From DASQZT01 sp963728965 (GTDB lineage Bacteria > Acidobacteriota > Terriglobia > Bryobacterales > Bryobacteraceae): a stretch of 64,000 nucleotides of DNA. This document shows, piece after piece, positions 51,227 to 59,949 of the stretch (position 1 is its first letter; the number at the start of each line of letters is the position of its first letter). The stretch is from positions 62,001-126,000 of the forward strand of contig CAVSMH010000012.1 of assembly GCA_963728965.1 (NCBI GenBank), in the 5' to 3' direction. Both the position numbers and the translations under genes were made by a program. Under the pieces are notes generated by a model. It did not search any database, had not been told where the DNA came from, and worked only from the letters and a program-made list of their open reading frames with translations.

Positions 51227-53209
51227 CTACCGCAGCAGAGAAAAAATGCCGCTGTAATCGTCCGTCCAGCGGAGCGTGCGGCTGGTCCTGCCGGCCGGCT
51301 CGGCGGCCGGCCGCAACGCGTCCAGCACCTCGCGATCGTTCGTCACCACGACCCAATCGGCCGGAAGAATCCTCCGCTCCGCATCGCCGCTGTTGCGGAT
51401 CAGCAATGTCTGCGCATGCACCGCTTCGGCGCCCGCGCGAACCACCGGCACCAGGTCCAGGTACCGGTTGGTGACGTGCACCGCCAGGCTGCCGCCCGCG
51501 CGCAGCCGCCGGAAGTACAGTTGGAAGGCTTCCCGCGTCAACAGGTGAACCGGAACCGTATCGTCGGAGAAGGCATCCAGGATGATGGCATCGAAGCTCC
51601 CGTCGGGCTCGTGCGCCAGCCCCAGGCGGCCGTCGGCAATCACCACCTCGGTGGTAGCGGCGGATTCGCTGAGGAATCGAAAATACCGTCCTGCCACTTC
51701 CGCCACCGCCGGGTCGATTTCGAAAATCCGGAAGACGTCCCCCTGCCTCCCATATGCTGCCAGAGTCCCGACACCGAGTCCCACGATGCCCACGCGCCGC
51801 CGCGGCGCCCGCAGCGCCTCGAGCAGCAGCCCGGCGCCCGATTCGCCCCCGTAAAATGCGGTGGGCGAGCGGCTGCGCGACGGGTCCAGAAACTCGACTC
51901 CATGCAGCGTGCTCCCGTGATACAGGGATCGCACCGCGGCCACCCCTGCACCCGCATCGGTCACCAGCAGCGATCCGTAAAAATTGCGCGAGCGCAGGAT
52001 CTCGCTGCCGCCGGCGCGATAGCTCGTGGCGGCGAGAAAGGCCAGAACCGAGACCACTCCCAGCCGCACCAGCCGTCCTCGCGAGAATCTGTAAAGCTGC
52101 GCCAGCGCCAGCAGCACGCAGGCCGTCACCGCAATCGGCAGCTCCAGCGGCCGGTGAAAAGCGTACGGCGCCACCAGCGCCACGAATACTCCCCCCAGCA
52201 CTCCGCCAAAAGCTGCCGCCAGGTAGAAAAACGGCAGTCCCCCCTCGGGCTCGGGCTTGGTGCGTGCCAGTTCGCCGTGACAGAACATGGAGCACACAAA
52301 CAGCGCCGCCAGGAACATCGGGATCTCCCAGAGCAAACCGCCCGATCCACCGCGCGCCAGCCGGTAGCCCACCGCGATCCATGCGGCCGGCAGCAGCCAG
52401 CGATAGATCGCCGGCCGGTAAGCGCCCTCGAACTCGAAGCACAGAATGAAGCTCAGCAGGTACACGCTCAGCGGCAGCACCCACAGCAGCGGAATGGCCG
52501 CCACTTCCGCATTCAGGTGATTGACCACGGCCAGCCACAACGCCGATGCACAGGCCGCCAAACCCACCCACAATAGCGCTCGCCCCCGCTCTACCGGACG
52601 CAGTGCCACCTTCACCGGCTGACCGCCGGATACCGCCAGCAGCGTCAGCAGCACCGCCAGTACCACGAACGCGCCCGACCACCAACGCAGTTGCGCGGCC
52701 AGCGGCAGCAGACGCTCCACCGCCGCCGGATAGGCCAGCAAGGCTGCCAGCGAAGCCAGGTTCGACCACGCAAACAGCCGATACGGAAACCGCGCCCCGG
52801 GCGATGCCGCGAACCACGCCTGCAGTAGCGGACTGTTCGCGGATAGCAGAAAGTACGGCAAGCCGATCGACATCGCCAATTGCGCCAGGATCGACACCAC
52901 CGGCGACCCGTACCCAGGCGGTGTCCCGCCGACCGCCGACCGCCACGGCAGCGCGGCCACACTCAACACCAGCACCCCCACGTGCACCTGCGCCTGCAAC
53001 CTGCGGCTCGCGTGCCGCGTGAGCAGGTACGCATACAGGTAGCCCAGCAGCAGCACCGCCTGGAAGAACAGCATGCAGGTGACAAACAGACCCGCGGAGC
53101 CGCCGAAACTCGGCAGCAGCACCTTGGCAATCATGGGTTGGATCGAGAACAGAAGCACCGAGCTGAATCCGATCGCTAACGCATGCAAAAGGCGCCTGTG
53201 ATCGGCCAT
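51227..53209 (-). CDS. Membrane protein fused to a spermidine-synthase-like domain
   Basis: The 660-residue protein has about 10-12 transmembrane helices in its N-terminal 400 residues (FSSVLLFSIQPMIAKVLLPS and others). A Rossmann methyltransferase-like domain follows, with motif I VGIVGLGVGTLAAYG, FEIDPAVAEVA, and IILDAFSDDTVPVHLLT. It belongs to the fused MFS/spermidine-synthase group. Polyamine synthesis is not shown by context. ATG 53209 has AGGAG about 13 bases upstream; a GTG 48 bases earlier is less convincing. Confidence 0.88.
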   Translation of the reverse strand: MADHRRLLHALAIGFSSVLLFSIQPMIAKVLLPSFGGSAGLFVTCMLFFQAVLLLGYLYAYLLTRHASRRLQAQVHVGVLVLSVAALPWRSAVGGTPPGYGSPVVSILAQLAMSIGLPYFLLSANSPLLQAWFAASPGARFPYRLFAWSNLASLAALLAYPAAVERLLPLAAQLRWWSGAFVVLAVLLTLLAVSGGQPVKVALRPVERGRALLWVGLAACASALWLAVVNHLNAEVAAIPLLWVLPLSVYLLSFILCFEFEGAYRPAIYRWLLPAAWIAVGYRLARGGSGGLLWEIPMFLAALFVCSMFCHGELARTKPEPEGGLPFFYLAAAFGGVLGGVFVALVAPYAFHRPLELPIAVTACVLLALAQLYRFSRGRLVRLGVVSVLAFLAATSYRAGGSEILRSRNFYGSLLVTDAGAGVAAVRSLYHGSTLHGVEFLDPSRSRSPTAFYGGESGAGLLLEALRAPRRRVGIVGLGVGTLAAYGRQGDVFRIFEIDPAVAEVAGRYFRFLSESAATTEVVIADGRLGLAHEPDGSFDAIILDAFSDDTVPVHLLTREAFQLYFRRLRAGGSLAVHVTNRYLDLVPVVRAGAEAVHAQTLLIRNSGDAERRILPADWVVVTNDREVLDALRPAAEPAGRTSRTLRWTDDYSGIFSLLR

Positions 53210-53386
53210 TGTCTTCGCTCGCTCCTGATCGGCACGGGGCAGCCGCGGGTCTTCCACCCGGCCGCCCCGCCGGCTCAGGCTCGATTCCGCCAGCGGCGGC
53301 GCCGTTCGCCAACCGGATCGCTGTTCCTAACCTCGCCAAACCGCCAACACTTGCTTTTGTACAACAAATGTAGCATGAGCGCAGGC

Positions 53387-56047
53387 TCAATCCACCCGCA
53401 GCGATCGCGTCGGATCGATCCGGGAAGCTCTCCAGGCGGGAAACGCCGCAGCCGTTCCCGCCACCCCCAGAACAAGTCCGGTCACCGCGGCGAAAGTCAA
53501 CGGATCGGTGGCCGTAACTCCGACCAGCAGGCTGCCGATCAGATGCGTCGATCCCAGGGCGGCCAGTACTCCCACCGCTGTGCCGAACAGCGCAACGCGA
53601 AGTCCCTGGCCCAGAATCATGGATACGATTCGCGGTCGCGTCGCCCCGATCGCCACCCGCACGCCGATCTCAAACGCCCTCTGGCTCACCCAATACGAGA
53701 CCAGTCCATAAACCCCGATGCCCGCCAGCAGGATGGCCGTCGCCGCGAAGCTGAGGAACACGCGAATCGTGGAGCGAAAATCCGCAATCGATCCACTCAC
53801 CACGTCGTCCAAAGGCATGACAGGCCCTACCGGGATGTTCGGGTCCTGGTCCTGCGCCAGCGCGCGAATCCCGCGCCCGATCCGCTCGGCGTCGCCGCGC
53901 GTCTTCACCATCAGCGTCATCGCCGCCGGAATTTCGCCGTCCTCTCGCGCCGCCTGTCCATAAGGCATGTACATGGCTCCTGGGATGAAGTCCGGGAAGC
54001 CCTTGCCGAGGTTGAATTGGCGCACATCGCCCACCACGCCCACCACCGTTCTCCAGTTCGCCTCGCCGGTGGTCTTGATGTGCTTGCCGATGGCTTGCTC
54101 CCCCGGCCAGAAAAACTTGGCAGTGGCCGCCGAAATCAGAATCACGCGCGCCGCCTGTGCTCCGTCGGCGTCGCGGAAGTCCCGGCCCTCCAGAACGGGG
54201 ATCTGCATCATATGGATGTAGCCGGGACTGACCGCGCCAGCCCACACGAGCGGCGCCGGATGCTCCACCGACTTGGGATGACCTTCCACATCCACCGCCA
54301 GGCTCGGCTGTGCGCCGCCCAACGGAAGCGCGCTCACGATGGCCGTCTCCGCGACACCCGGGATCTGATGGGCTCGCGTCAACAGTCGATCGTACAGGGC
54401 GATGCACTCGGGCCGCTGCCGGCAAAAAGTCTGGTTCAGGCTGATGCGCACGGTGAGGATCCGCGCCGGCACAAAGCCGGGGCGCGCTTCCGAAAGGGTG
54501 TACAGGCTCTTGATCAGCAGTCCCGCATTCACCACCAGCACTACCGTCAGCGCTACTTCCGCCGCGATCATCCAGTTTCGCAGCCGCGCCCACACCGGTC
54601 CGGCCGATCGCTGGCTTCCGGTCCTCATGGCCGCCGCAAGATCGATTTGAGACGCGCTGAGCGCCGGGGCGATTCCGAAGGCCAGGCCCGTCAGCAGCGC
54701 CAATGCCGCGACTGCCGCCGCTACCGGCCAGTCGATCTCCGCCTGCCCCAAACCCGGGGTCACCGCCGGCAGCACCGATTTGAAAATCGAGAGTGCGCCC
54801 ACCCCGAGCACGATTCCTAAACCGCCGCCCGCCATCGCCAGCAGGATGCTCTCGGTCAACAGTTGCCGGACTACCCTCGGCCGCCCGGCGCCCAGCGCTG
54901 TGCGCAGCGCGATCTCCTTCCGCCGCGCCGTTGCACGCGAGAGGAGCAGACTCGCCACGTTCGTGCACGCGATCAGCAACACCGTGCCCACCGAGGCGAG
55001 CAGGATCACCAGTTTGCCCCGGATGTCGCCCGTCAGGTCCTGTTGCAGGGGGATCGTCGTTGAATCGCGGTTGAAGTCGCGCGGCATCGGATACGGAAAG
55101 GTCTTGAGGAACTGCCCGGCCAGACTCTGGATTTCGGCGCGGGCCTGTTGTGGTGTGACCCCCGGCTTCAGCCTCGCCACCAGCGGTACAAAGCCGCTGC
55201 CCCAAAACGCAAGAAAGTTGGACGGATCCAGCCGCATCGGTATCCACAACTGCGCGTTCATGGACGGGTAACCGAAGCCCTGCGGCATGATGCCGATGAT
55301 CTCCCGGTTCCTGCCGCTTACCGAAATCACCCGGCCGATCACCGCCGGGTCGCCCGCGAATTCCTTCTGCCATAGCGAGTGATTGAGGATCACCACGGCA
55401 TCGCGGCCCGGCGAATCCTCCCCCGGAACGAACCCGCGTCCGCGGGTTACCGCGGCGCCCAGCACCGCCAGCGCGTTCGCCGTGGCCGTGCTTCCGAAGA
55501 CACGCACCGCTTCGTTCGTGCCGGTGAGATTGAATTCGGATTCCGTGCTCACCGCCGCCACGTCCATCGTCCGGCACCGTTGCTGAAAGTAAGGCAGCGC
55601 CGCGCGCGGATAGATGCCCGTGATGCGGAACAGACGGTCCGGTTCGCGATACGGCAAAGGACGAATGAGCAGGGCGTTGACCAGGCTGAACATCGCCGCG
55701 TTTCCGCCGATCCCGAGCGCCAGACTCAGCATGGCGATGCTCGTGAAGCCCGGCATCCTGCGGAATACGCGGGTAGCGTAGCGAATATCTTGGAGCAGCC
55801 TTTCCAGTCCTGAGAAACTCCACATCTCCCGACACTCCTCCCGGCTCACCGTGGTGTTGCCCATCTGTCGCCGGCTCAGTTCCCGCGCGGCCGCCGGCGA
55901 CAGGCCGGAGCGCTGATTCTCCGCCTGTATCAGCAGCCTGTGGAACTCCATCTCCTCGGCCAGCTCCCGGTCTAGCTCGTCGCGGTGCCAGCGGAACCAG
56001 AGCCGGCGCCAGCCGCGGATGAGCGGGGTGGAAGCGGCCGGCCTCAT
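53387..56047 (-). CDS. Orphan MacB/FtsX-type permease (ADOP family)
   Basis: The 886-residue permease has an N-terminal prefix helix-rich region (ELDRELAEEMEFHRLLIQAE, residues 20-90) and two MacB periplasmic-core plus FtsX membrane halves. The first is LERLLQDIRYATRVFRRMPG with GIGGNAAMFSLVN; the second is around LRNWMIAAEVALTVVLVVNA. It ends in FPAWRASRIDPTRSLRVD. No ATPase gene is adjacent, as is typical of acidobacterial duplicated orphan permeases. ATG 56047 overlaps the PadR stop (ATGA), so the two are coupled. Confidence 0.93.
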   Translation of the reverse strand: MRPAASTPLIRGWRRLWFRWHRDELDRELAEEMEFHRLLIQAENQRSGLSPAAARELSRRQMGNTTVSREECREMWSFSGLERLLQDIRYATRVFRRMPGFTSIAMLSLALGIGGNAAMFSLVNALLIRPLPYREPDRLFRITGIYPRAALPYFQQRCRTMDVAAVSTESEFNLTGTNEAVRVFGSTATANALAVLGAAVTRGRGFVPGEDSPGRDAVVILNHSLWQKEFAGDPAVIGRVISVSGRNREIIGIMPQGFGYPSMNAQLWIPMRLDPSNFLAFWGSGFVPLVARLKPGVTPQQARAEIQSLAGQFLKTFPYPMPRDFNRDSTTIPLQQDLTGDIRGKLVILLASVGTVLLIACTNVASLLLSRATARRKEIALRTALGAGRPRVVRQLLTESILLAMAGGGLGIVLGVGALSIFKSVLPAVTPGLGQAEIDWPVAAAVAALALLTGLAFGIAPALSASQIDLAAAMRTGSQRSAGPVWARLRNWMIAAEVALTVVLVVNAGLLIKSLYTLSEARPGFVPARILTVRISLNQTFCRQRPECIALYDRLLTRAHQIPGVAETAIVSALPLGGAQPSLAVDVEGHPKSVEHPAPLVWAGAVSPGYIHMMQIPVLEGRDFRDADGAQAARVILISAATAKFFWPGEQAIGKHIKTTGEANWRTVVGVVGDVRQFNLGKGFPDFIPGAMYMPYGQAAREDGEIPAAMTLMVKTRGDAERIGRGIRALAQDQDPNIPVGPVMPLDDVVSGSIADFRSTIRVFLSFAATAILLAGIGVYGLVSYWVSQRAFEIGVRVAIGATRPRIVSMILGQGLRVALFGTAVGVLAALGSTHLIGSLLVGVTATDPLTFAAVTGLVLGVAGTAAAFPAWRASRIDPTRSLRVD

Positions 56048-56382
56048 GCCATATTCAGCACTTTTTCGATGGCGCCGATCACGCGCGCAAATTCCTCGCG
56101 TTCCACCGCGAGTTGCTTGCGTCCGGCGGCGGTCAGAGTGTAGTATCGCGCCCGCCGGTTGTTCTCCGAAGTCGCCCATTCCGCCTTCACCCAGCCGTTG
56201 ACGAGCAGGCGCTGCAGCGCCGGATAGAGCGAGCTTTCCCCCACCTGGAGCACTTCATCGGATACCTGCTTGAGGCGCAGCGCGATTCCATAACCGTGCA
56301 TGGCGCCCGCCGCCAGCGCCCGCAGAATCAACAGGTCGAGCGTTCCGGGCAATAATTCGCTCGCCTTGCCTCGTTCTCCCAT
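56044..56382 (-). CDS. PadR-family transcriptional regulator
   Basis: The 112-residue protein has the PadR winged helix (LLPGTLDLLILRALAAGAMH, GYGIALRLKQVS, VGESSLYPALQRLLVNGWV) and a short C-terminal helix. PadR regulators often repress an adjacent transporter and respond to small hydrophobic compounds. It is co-translated with the orphan permease and has a good promoter (56397-56425), where it may autoregulate. Confidence 0.94.
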   Translation of the reverse strand: MGERGKASELLPGTLDLLILRALAAGAMHGYGIALRLKQVSDEVLQVGESSLYPALQRLLVNGWVKAEWATSENNRRARYYTLTAAGRKQLAVEREEFARVIGAIEKVLNMA

Positions 56383-56396
56383 CGTCTATCGATGGA

Positions 56397-56425
56397 AGTA
56401 TCGCCGATCGCCGGCGGGATGTCAA
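56397..56425 (-). promoter_or_regulatory. sigma70-like promoter of padR-permease
   Basis: Minus-strand TTGACA (56420-56425), a 17-base spacer and GATACT (56397-56402) lie 15-43 bases before the PadR start codon. The transcription start would be about 10 bases before the ATG. Confidence 0.7.
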
Positions 56426-56540
56426 GGGGCCGTTCGGATCGATACACTGCTTCGAGGCTGCGCCGGACGAGTCACCTTTCCGCCGCTACTCTGCGGCTCC
56501 GCCCGCCCACTATGGAATTCCAATTGCGCGAACTGATGGC

Positions 56541-57842
56541 ATGGGGTCGAACGGGCATGGAACCAGCAGTACGACGCGGGCCCTGGCAATCTTCGGCGCC
56601 GGCGCCGCCGTCCTGCACGGCTGGCGGCTGAGCCTCAGCCTCTTTGGCGCTGCGACACGGTATGGTCTCGATCGAGGTGGCTTGCCGCCCATCGACTCCG
56701 CCGAGTTCCAACGCTATGTATCGACGATTACCGAATCGCCCATGCGCCCGGAGACACGCATATCTGTGCTCCGCAACGGCCCCAATTTCTATGCCGCCGA
56801 ACTCGAGGCCATCCGCGGCGCCGGCGAGACCGTGAACCTGGAGGCGTATGGATTCCTCGAGGGTAAACTCGCGCGCGAGTTTCTGGACGCGCTGACGAAT
56901 CGGGCGCGCGCCGGGGTCGAAGTCCGCTTGGTATTGGATGCAATCGGCAGTTGGAACACGCCGTCCCGCTACTTCGATCGGCTGTGTGCCGCCGGCGGCC
57001 GCGTCTCCTGGTATCATCCCGTCAAATCGAAGAACTGGCCCTATCTGAATAACCGGACCCATCGCAAACTCCTCGTGGTAGACGGAAGAGTCGGATTCAT
57101 CGGCGGCGCCGGCTTCGCCGACCATTGGATCAAGCCCGGCTCGTATGGTCCGCCCTGGCGCGATACGATCCTGCGCACCGAAGGCGGCGCGGTGCCCGAC
57201 CTCAACGCCGTCTTCGCGGAAAACTGGCTCGAGACCACCGGCGAGATTCTGACCGGCCAGGGGCACTTTCGATTCACCCGGACCGAGGGCGGCGTGCCGG
57301 CCATGGTCATCCGCAGCACTCCGCACGGCGGCGCTACCCGAGCGCGAATGCTCTACCAGATCATGATCGAGGCCGCCACGCGCTCGATTTACATCACCAC
57401 GCCGTACTTCGTACCCGATCGCAGCGCGCGCCAGTCGTTGACGTGTGCGGCGGAGCGCGGCGTGGATGTCGTGATTCTGACCGCCGGGCCGCACAACGAC
57501 CATTCCATGACCCGTGGCGTCAGCCGCATGTTCGAAAGGCCTCTCGCCAAGGCGGGAGTGGCGATCTACGAATACCTGCCGGCCATGATTCACGCCAAGC
57601 TGATGTGCATCGACGGGCTTTGGACGGTGGCTGGATCCACCAACTTCGATCATCGGTCATTCGACCTGAACGACGAAGTCAACCTCGTCGTGGCGGACCG
57701 CGGCATCGCCGCGGAGATCGAGAGGGATTTCGCCGGGGATCTGGCCCATAGCCGCCGCCTCACACCCAAGAGTCTCAAGAACCCCGGTGTCTTCGACCGC
57801 GTCGTCGAAGACGCAAGTTGGGTACTACGCCGGCAGCAGTAG
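56541..57842 (+). CDS. Phospholipase D-like / cardiolipin synthase-like protein
   Basis: The 433-residue protein has two HKD motifs, His174 in THRKLLVVDG and His351 in IHAKLMCIDG, each followed by the downstream Asn/Ser-rich segment (AGSTNFDHRSFDLNDEVNL in the second). This is the layout of cardiolipin synthases, which join phosphatidylglycerol units. An N-terminal hydrophobic stretch (RALAIFGAGAAVLHGW) may anchor it. No other phospholipid gene is nearby. Start 56541 is the first ATG of the frame. Confidence 0.92.
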   Translation: MGSNGHGTSSTTRALAIFGAGAAVLHGWRLSLSLFGAATRYGLDRGGLPPIDSAEFQRYVSTITESPMRPETRISVLRNGPNFYAAELEAIRGAGETVNLEAYGFLEGKLAREFLDALTNRARAGVEVRLVLDAIGSWNTPSRYFDRLCAAGGRVSWYHPVKSKNWPYLNNRTHRKLLVVDGRVGFIGGAGFADHWIKPGSYGPPWRDTILRTEGGAVPDLNAVFAENWLETTGEILTGQGHFRFTRTEGGVPAMVIRSTPHGGATRARMLYQIMIEAATRSIYITTPYFVPDRSARQSLTCAAERGVDVVILTAGPHNDHSMTRGVSRMFERPLAKAGVAIYEYLPAMIHAKLMCIDGLWTVAGSTNFDHRSFDLNDEVNLVVADRGIAAEIERDFAGDLAHSRRLTPKSLKNPGVFDRVVEDASWVLRRQQ

Positions 57843-57925
57843 TTACCACGCACGCGTTCGCCTCGTAACTCACAAGCCCGGAATATACGCTGACCGATCG
57901 GGGGCAACTCAGGAGGGATATTTTT

Positions 57926-57952
57926 GGGCCGGCCGGGCAACCCGGCCGGCCC
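57926..57952. repeat. Perfect 12-bp GC hairpin
   Basis: GGGCCGGCCGGG and CCCGGCCGGCCC pair fully around the loop CAA. Five T bases precede the left arm (57921-57925); none follow the right arm. It is therefore not a classical terminator for the plus-strand PLD gene, though it may still stop or stabilise its transcript. Confidence 0.8.
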
Positions 57953-58072
57953 TCGGCAGCGGCTCATCGCGATCCCGGGCGCCTTAGCGCCTGCGGGAGG
58001 CATGAAGGCATCACCACGACGCTGCCGTCATCTCCACTTTTACTTCATCGTGTGACGGTTTGATTATACGCC

Positions 58073-58100
58073 CAAAATCGGACCAGGGTACCCGATTTTG
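58073..58100. promoter_or_regulatory. 9-bp inverted repeat upstream of amtB
   Basis: CAAAATCGG and CCGATTTTG are perfect arms with a 10-base centre. The site lies 120-147 bases before the amtB ATG and could be an operator or a leader hairpin; no known nitrogen regulator site is recognised. Confidence 0.5.
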
Positions 58101-58219
58101 TGAGGGCCCGCACAATTCCATAAAAAAATCGAATCCCGCCCATAGAAACTTCCTCTTTGGCAGGTGCAAGTCCGCTTGGGACAATAGTTTAGATTTTCTT
58201 TCGTCCGGTAAGCACCTCC

Positions 58220-59608
58220 ATGAAAAATGCACCTCGTATTTGTGCACTCTCGCTGTTTCCGGCAGCGTGGCCCCTGTCCGGCCAAACCATCCCGGATCTC
58301 CAGGCGCGAATCGCGGCCCTCGAATCGACTGCGAAGTCGGCCCAAAGTGCGGGCGACAATGCCTGGATGCTCACCAGCGCCGCGCTGGTCCTCATGATGA
58401 CCGGCCCGGGGCTCGCCCTCTTCTACGGCGGCTTGGTCCGTCGCAAAAACGTCCTCGGCACCATGATGCACAGCTTTATCTTGATGGCTGTCGTTACGGT
58501 GTTGTGGGCCCTCATCGGCTACAGCCTGGCGTTCGGTGGTTCTTCGCCAGTCATTGGAGATCTGAACTTCGCCTTCCTGAATCACGTGGGCACAGCACCC
58601 AATCCCGACTATGCCGCGACCATTCCCCAGCAGACCTTCATGGTCTACCAGTTGATGTTCGCTATCATCACGCCGGCCTTGATCTCGGGCGCATTCGCCG
58701 AGCGGATGAAGTTCAGCGCGATGCTCCTGTTCACGGTCTTGTGGAGCCTCCTGGTGTATTTCCCAATGGCCCACATGGTGTGGGGCAAGGGCGGATTGTT
58801 GAACGCTTCCGGCGGGCTGGTGCCCTGTTTCGATTTTGCCGGCGGTACGGTGGTGCATATCACCTCCGGCGTTTCGGCCCTGGTGTGCGCGCTGTACCTG
58901 GGCAAACGGCTCGGTTATCCCACCACGCCCATGAAGCCGCACAACCTGGTCCTCAGCGTTGCCGGTGCGTGCCTGCTGTGGGTGGGTTGGTTCGGCTTCA
59001 ACGCGGGCAGCGCGCTGGCCGCTTCCGGCCTGGCCACGAGCGCCTTTGTGGCCACACACTTCGGATCGGCCGCGGGTGCGCTGGGCTGGGTCCTGGGCGA
59101 GTGGCTTCACCACCGAAAGCCGAGCGTGCTCGGCGGCATCTCCGGATGCGTGGCGGGCCTGGTGGCCATCACTCCAGCTTCGGGCTTCGTCAAGCCCATG
59201 CCGGCGCTGCTCATCGGCCTGTGCGCTGGCGTGGTCTGCTACTTGATGGTGACGCGAGTCAAGGCGCGGTTCGGTTACGACGACGCGCTGGACGCTTTCG
59301 GCGTACACGGCGCGGGGGGAACCCTGGGCGCGATCCTGACCGGCATCTTCGCCACCAACGCCGTGAACGACGCGTTCAAAGACGCCGCCGGGCGCGTACG
59401 TCCTTTGGGGCTCGTCGACGGCAACGGGGGCCAAATCGTGAACCAGATTGTCGGCTGCCTGATCGCATGGGTTCTCGCTGCCGTGGGTTCCCTGCTCATC
59501 CTCAAGATCTGCGACGCAACGGTCGGCCTCCGCCTAAGCAAAGAGCACGAGATCGAGGGGCTTGACCTCAGCATGCATGGCGAAGAAGGATACATATTCG
59601 AGGCATAG
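58220..59608 (+). CDS. amtB: Ammonium transporter
   Basis: The 462-residue protein has a cleavable leader (MKNAPRICALSLFPAAWPLSG), an unusual helical prefix (IPDLQARIAALESTAKSAQS) and about 11 transmembrane helices. Family marks are GPGLALFYGGLVRRKNVLGT and FDFAGGTVVHITSGVSALV with the first pore His, and the second pore His in DAFGVHGAGGTLGAIL. It moves ammonium into the cell and is gated by GlnK, whose gene follows by two bases. Confidence 0.96.
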   Translation: MKNAPRICALSLFPAAWPLSGQTIPDLQARIAALESTAKSAQSAGDNAWMLTSAALVLMMTGPGLALFYGGLVRRKNVLGTMMHSFILMAVVTVLWALIGYSLAFGGSSPVIGDLNFAFLNHVGTAPNPDYAATIPQQTFMVYQLMFAIITPALISGAFAERMKFSAMLLFTVLWSLLVYFPMAHMVWGKGGLLNASGGLVPCFDFAGGTVVHITSGVSALVCALYLGKRLGYPTTPMKPHNLVLSVAGACLLWVGWFGFNAGSALAASGLATSAFVATHFGSAAGALGWVLGEWLHHRKPSVLGGISGCVAGLVAITPASGFVKPMPALLIGLCAGVVCYLMVTRVKARFGYDDALDAFGVHGAGGTLGAILTGIFATNAVNDAFKDAAGRVRPLGLVDGNGGQIVNQIVGCLIAWVLAAVGSLLILKICDATVGLRLSKEHEIEGLDLSMHGEEGYIFEA

Positions 59609-59610
59609 CC

Positions 59611-59949
59611 ATGAAGAAAATCGAAGCGATCATTCAGCCGTTCAAGCTCGACGAAGTGAAAGACGCGTTGAAAGCCATCGGTATCGATGGCATGACCATC
59701 AGCGAGGTCCGTGGCCACGGCCGCCAGAAAGGCCATCGCGAAGTCTACCGGGGCCAGGAATACAACGTGGACCTGCTCCCGAAAGTGAAACTCGAAATGG
59801 TGGTCCCCACCAACCGTTATGAAGACGTACTTCGCACGCTGACCACGGCCGCGCGCACCGGCAAGATCGGCGACGGAAAGATTTTCGTTTATGATGTGGC
59901 CGAAGCCATACGAATCCGCAACGACGACCGGGGCGAATCCGCCCTCTGA
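59611..59949 (+). CDS. glnK: Nitrogen regulatory protein PII
   Basis: The 112-residue PII protein has the T-loop with Tyr51 (GHREVYRGQEYNVDLLP), the uridylylation site, and the family sequences MKKIEAIIQPFKLDEVK and TAARTGKIGDGKIFV. It binds ATP/ADP and 2-oxoglutarate and blocks AmtB when nitrogen is plentiful. Operon position right behind amtB makes glnK the likely identity. It overlaps the proposed glnD start by 59 bases. Confidence 0.96.
   Translation: MKKIEAIIQPFKLDEVKDALKAIGIDGMTISEVRGHGRQKGHREVYRGQEYNVDLLPKVKLEMVVPTNRYEDVLRTLTTAARTGKIGDGKIFVYDVAEAIRIRNDDRGESAL

Larger units (their letters stand above)
57843..58219. other. Non-coding gap before amtB
   Basis: This 377-base gap has no credible gene. 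It contains a 12-bp GC hairpin (57926-57952), a 9-bp inverted repeat (58073-58100) and, nearer amtB, TTGGCA-N17-GACAAT (about 58157-58185), which could be its promoter. I see no tRNA. Confidence 0.6.

Noticed and set aside
51135..53390. 751-codon minus-strand frame overlapping the spermidine-synthase-like gene
   Set aside because: The other frame carries the transmembrane pattern and methyltransferase motifs; this one is Gly/Arg/Ala-rich noise.
53670..55835. 721-codon second frame within the ADOP permease
   Set aside because: The true frame shows MacB/FtsX landmarks; this is a same-strand shadow.
58150..58200. sigma54 promoter before amtB
   Set aside because: TTGGCA is present, but the GG-N10-GC spacing of the -24/-12 elements is not met.
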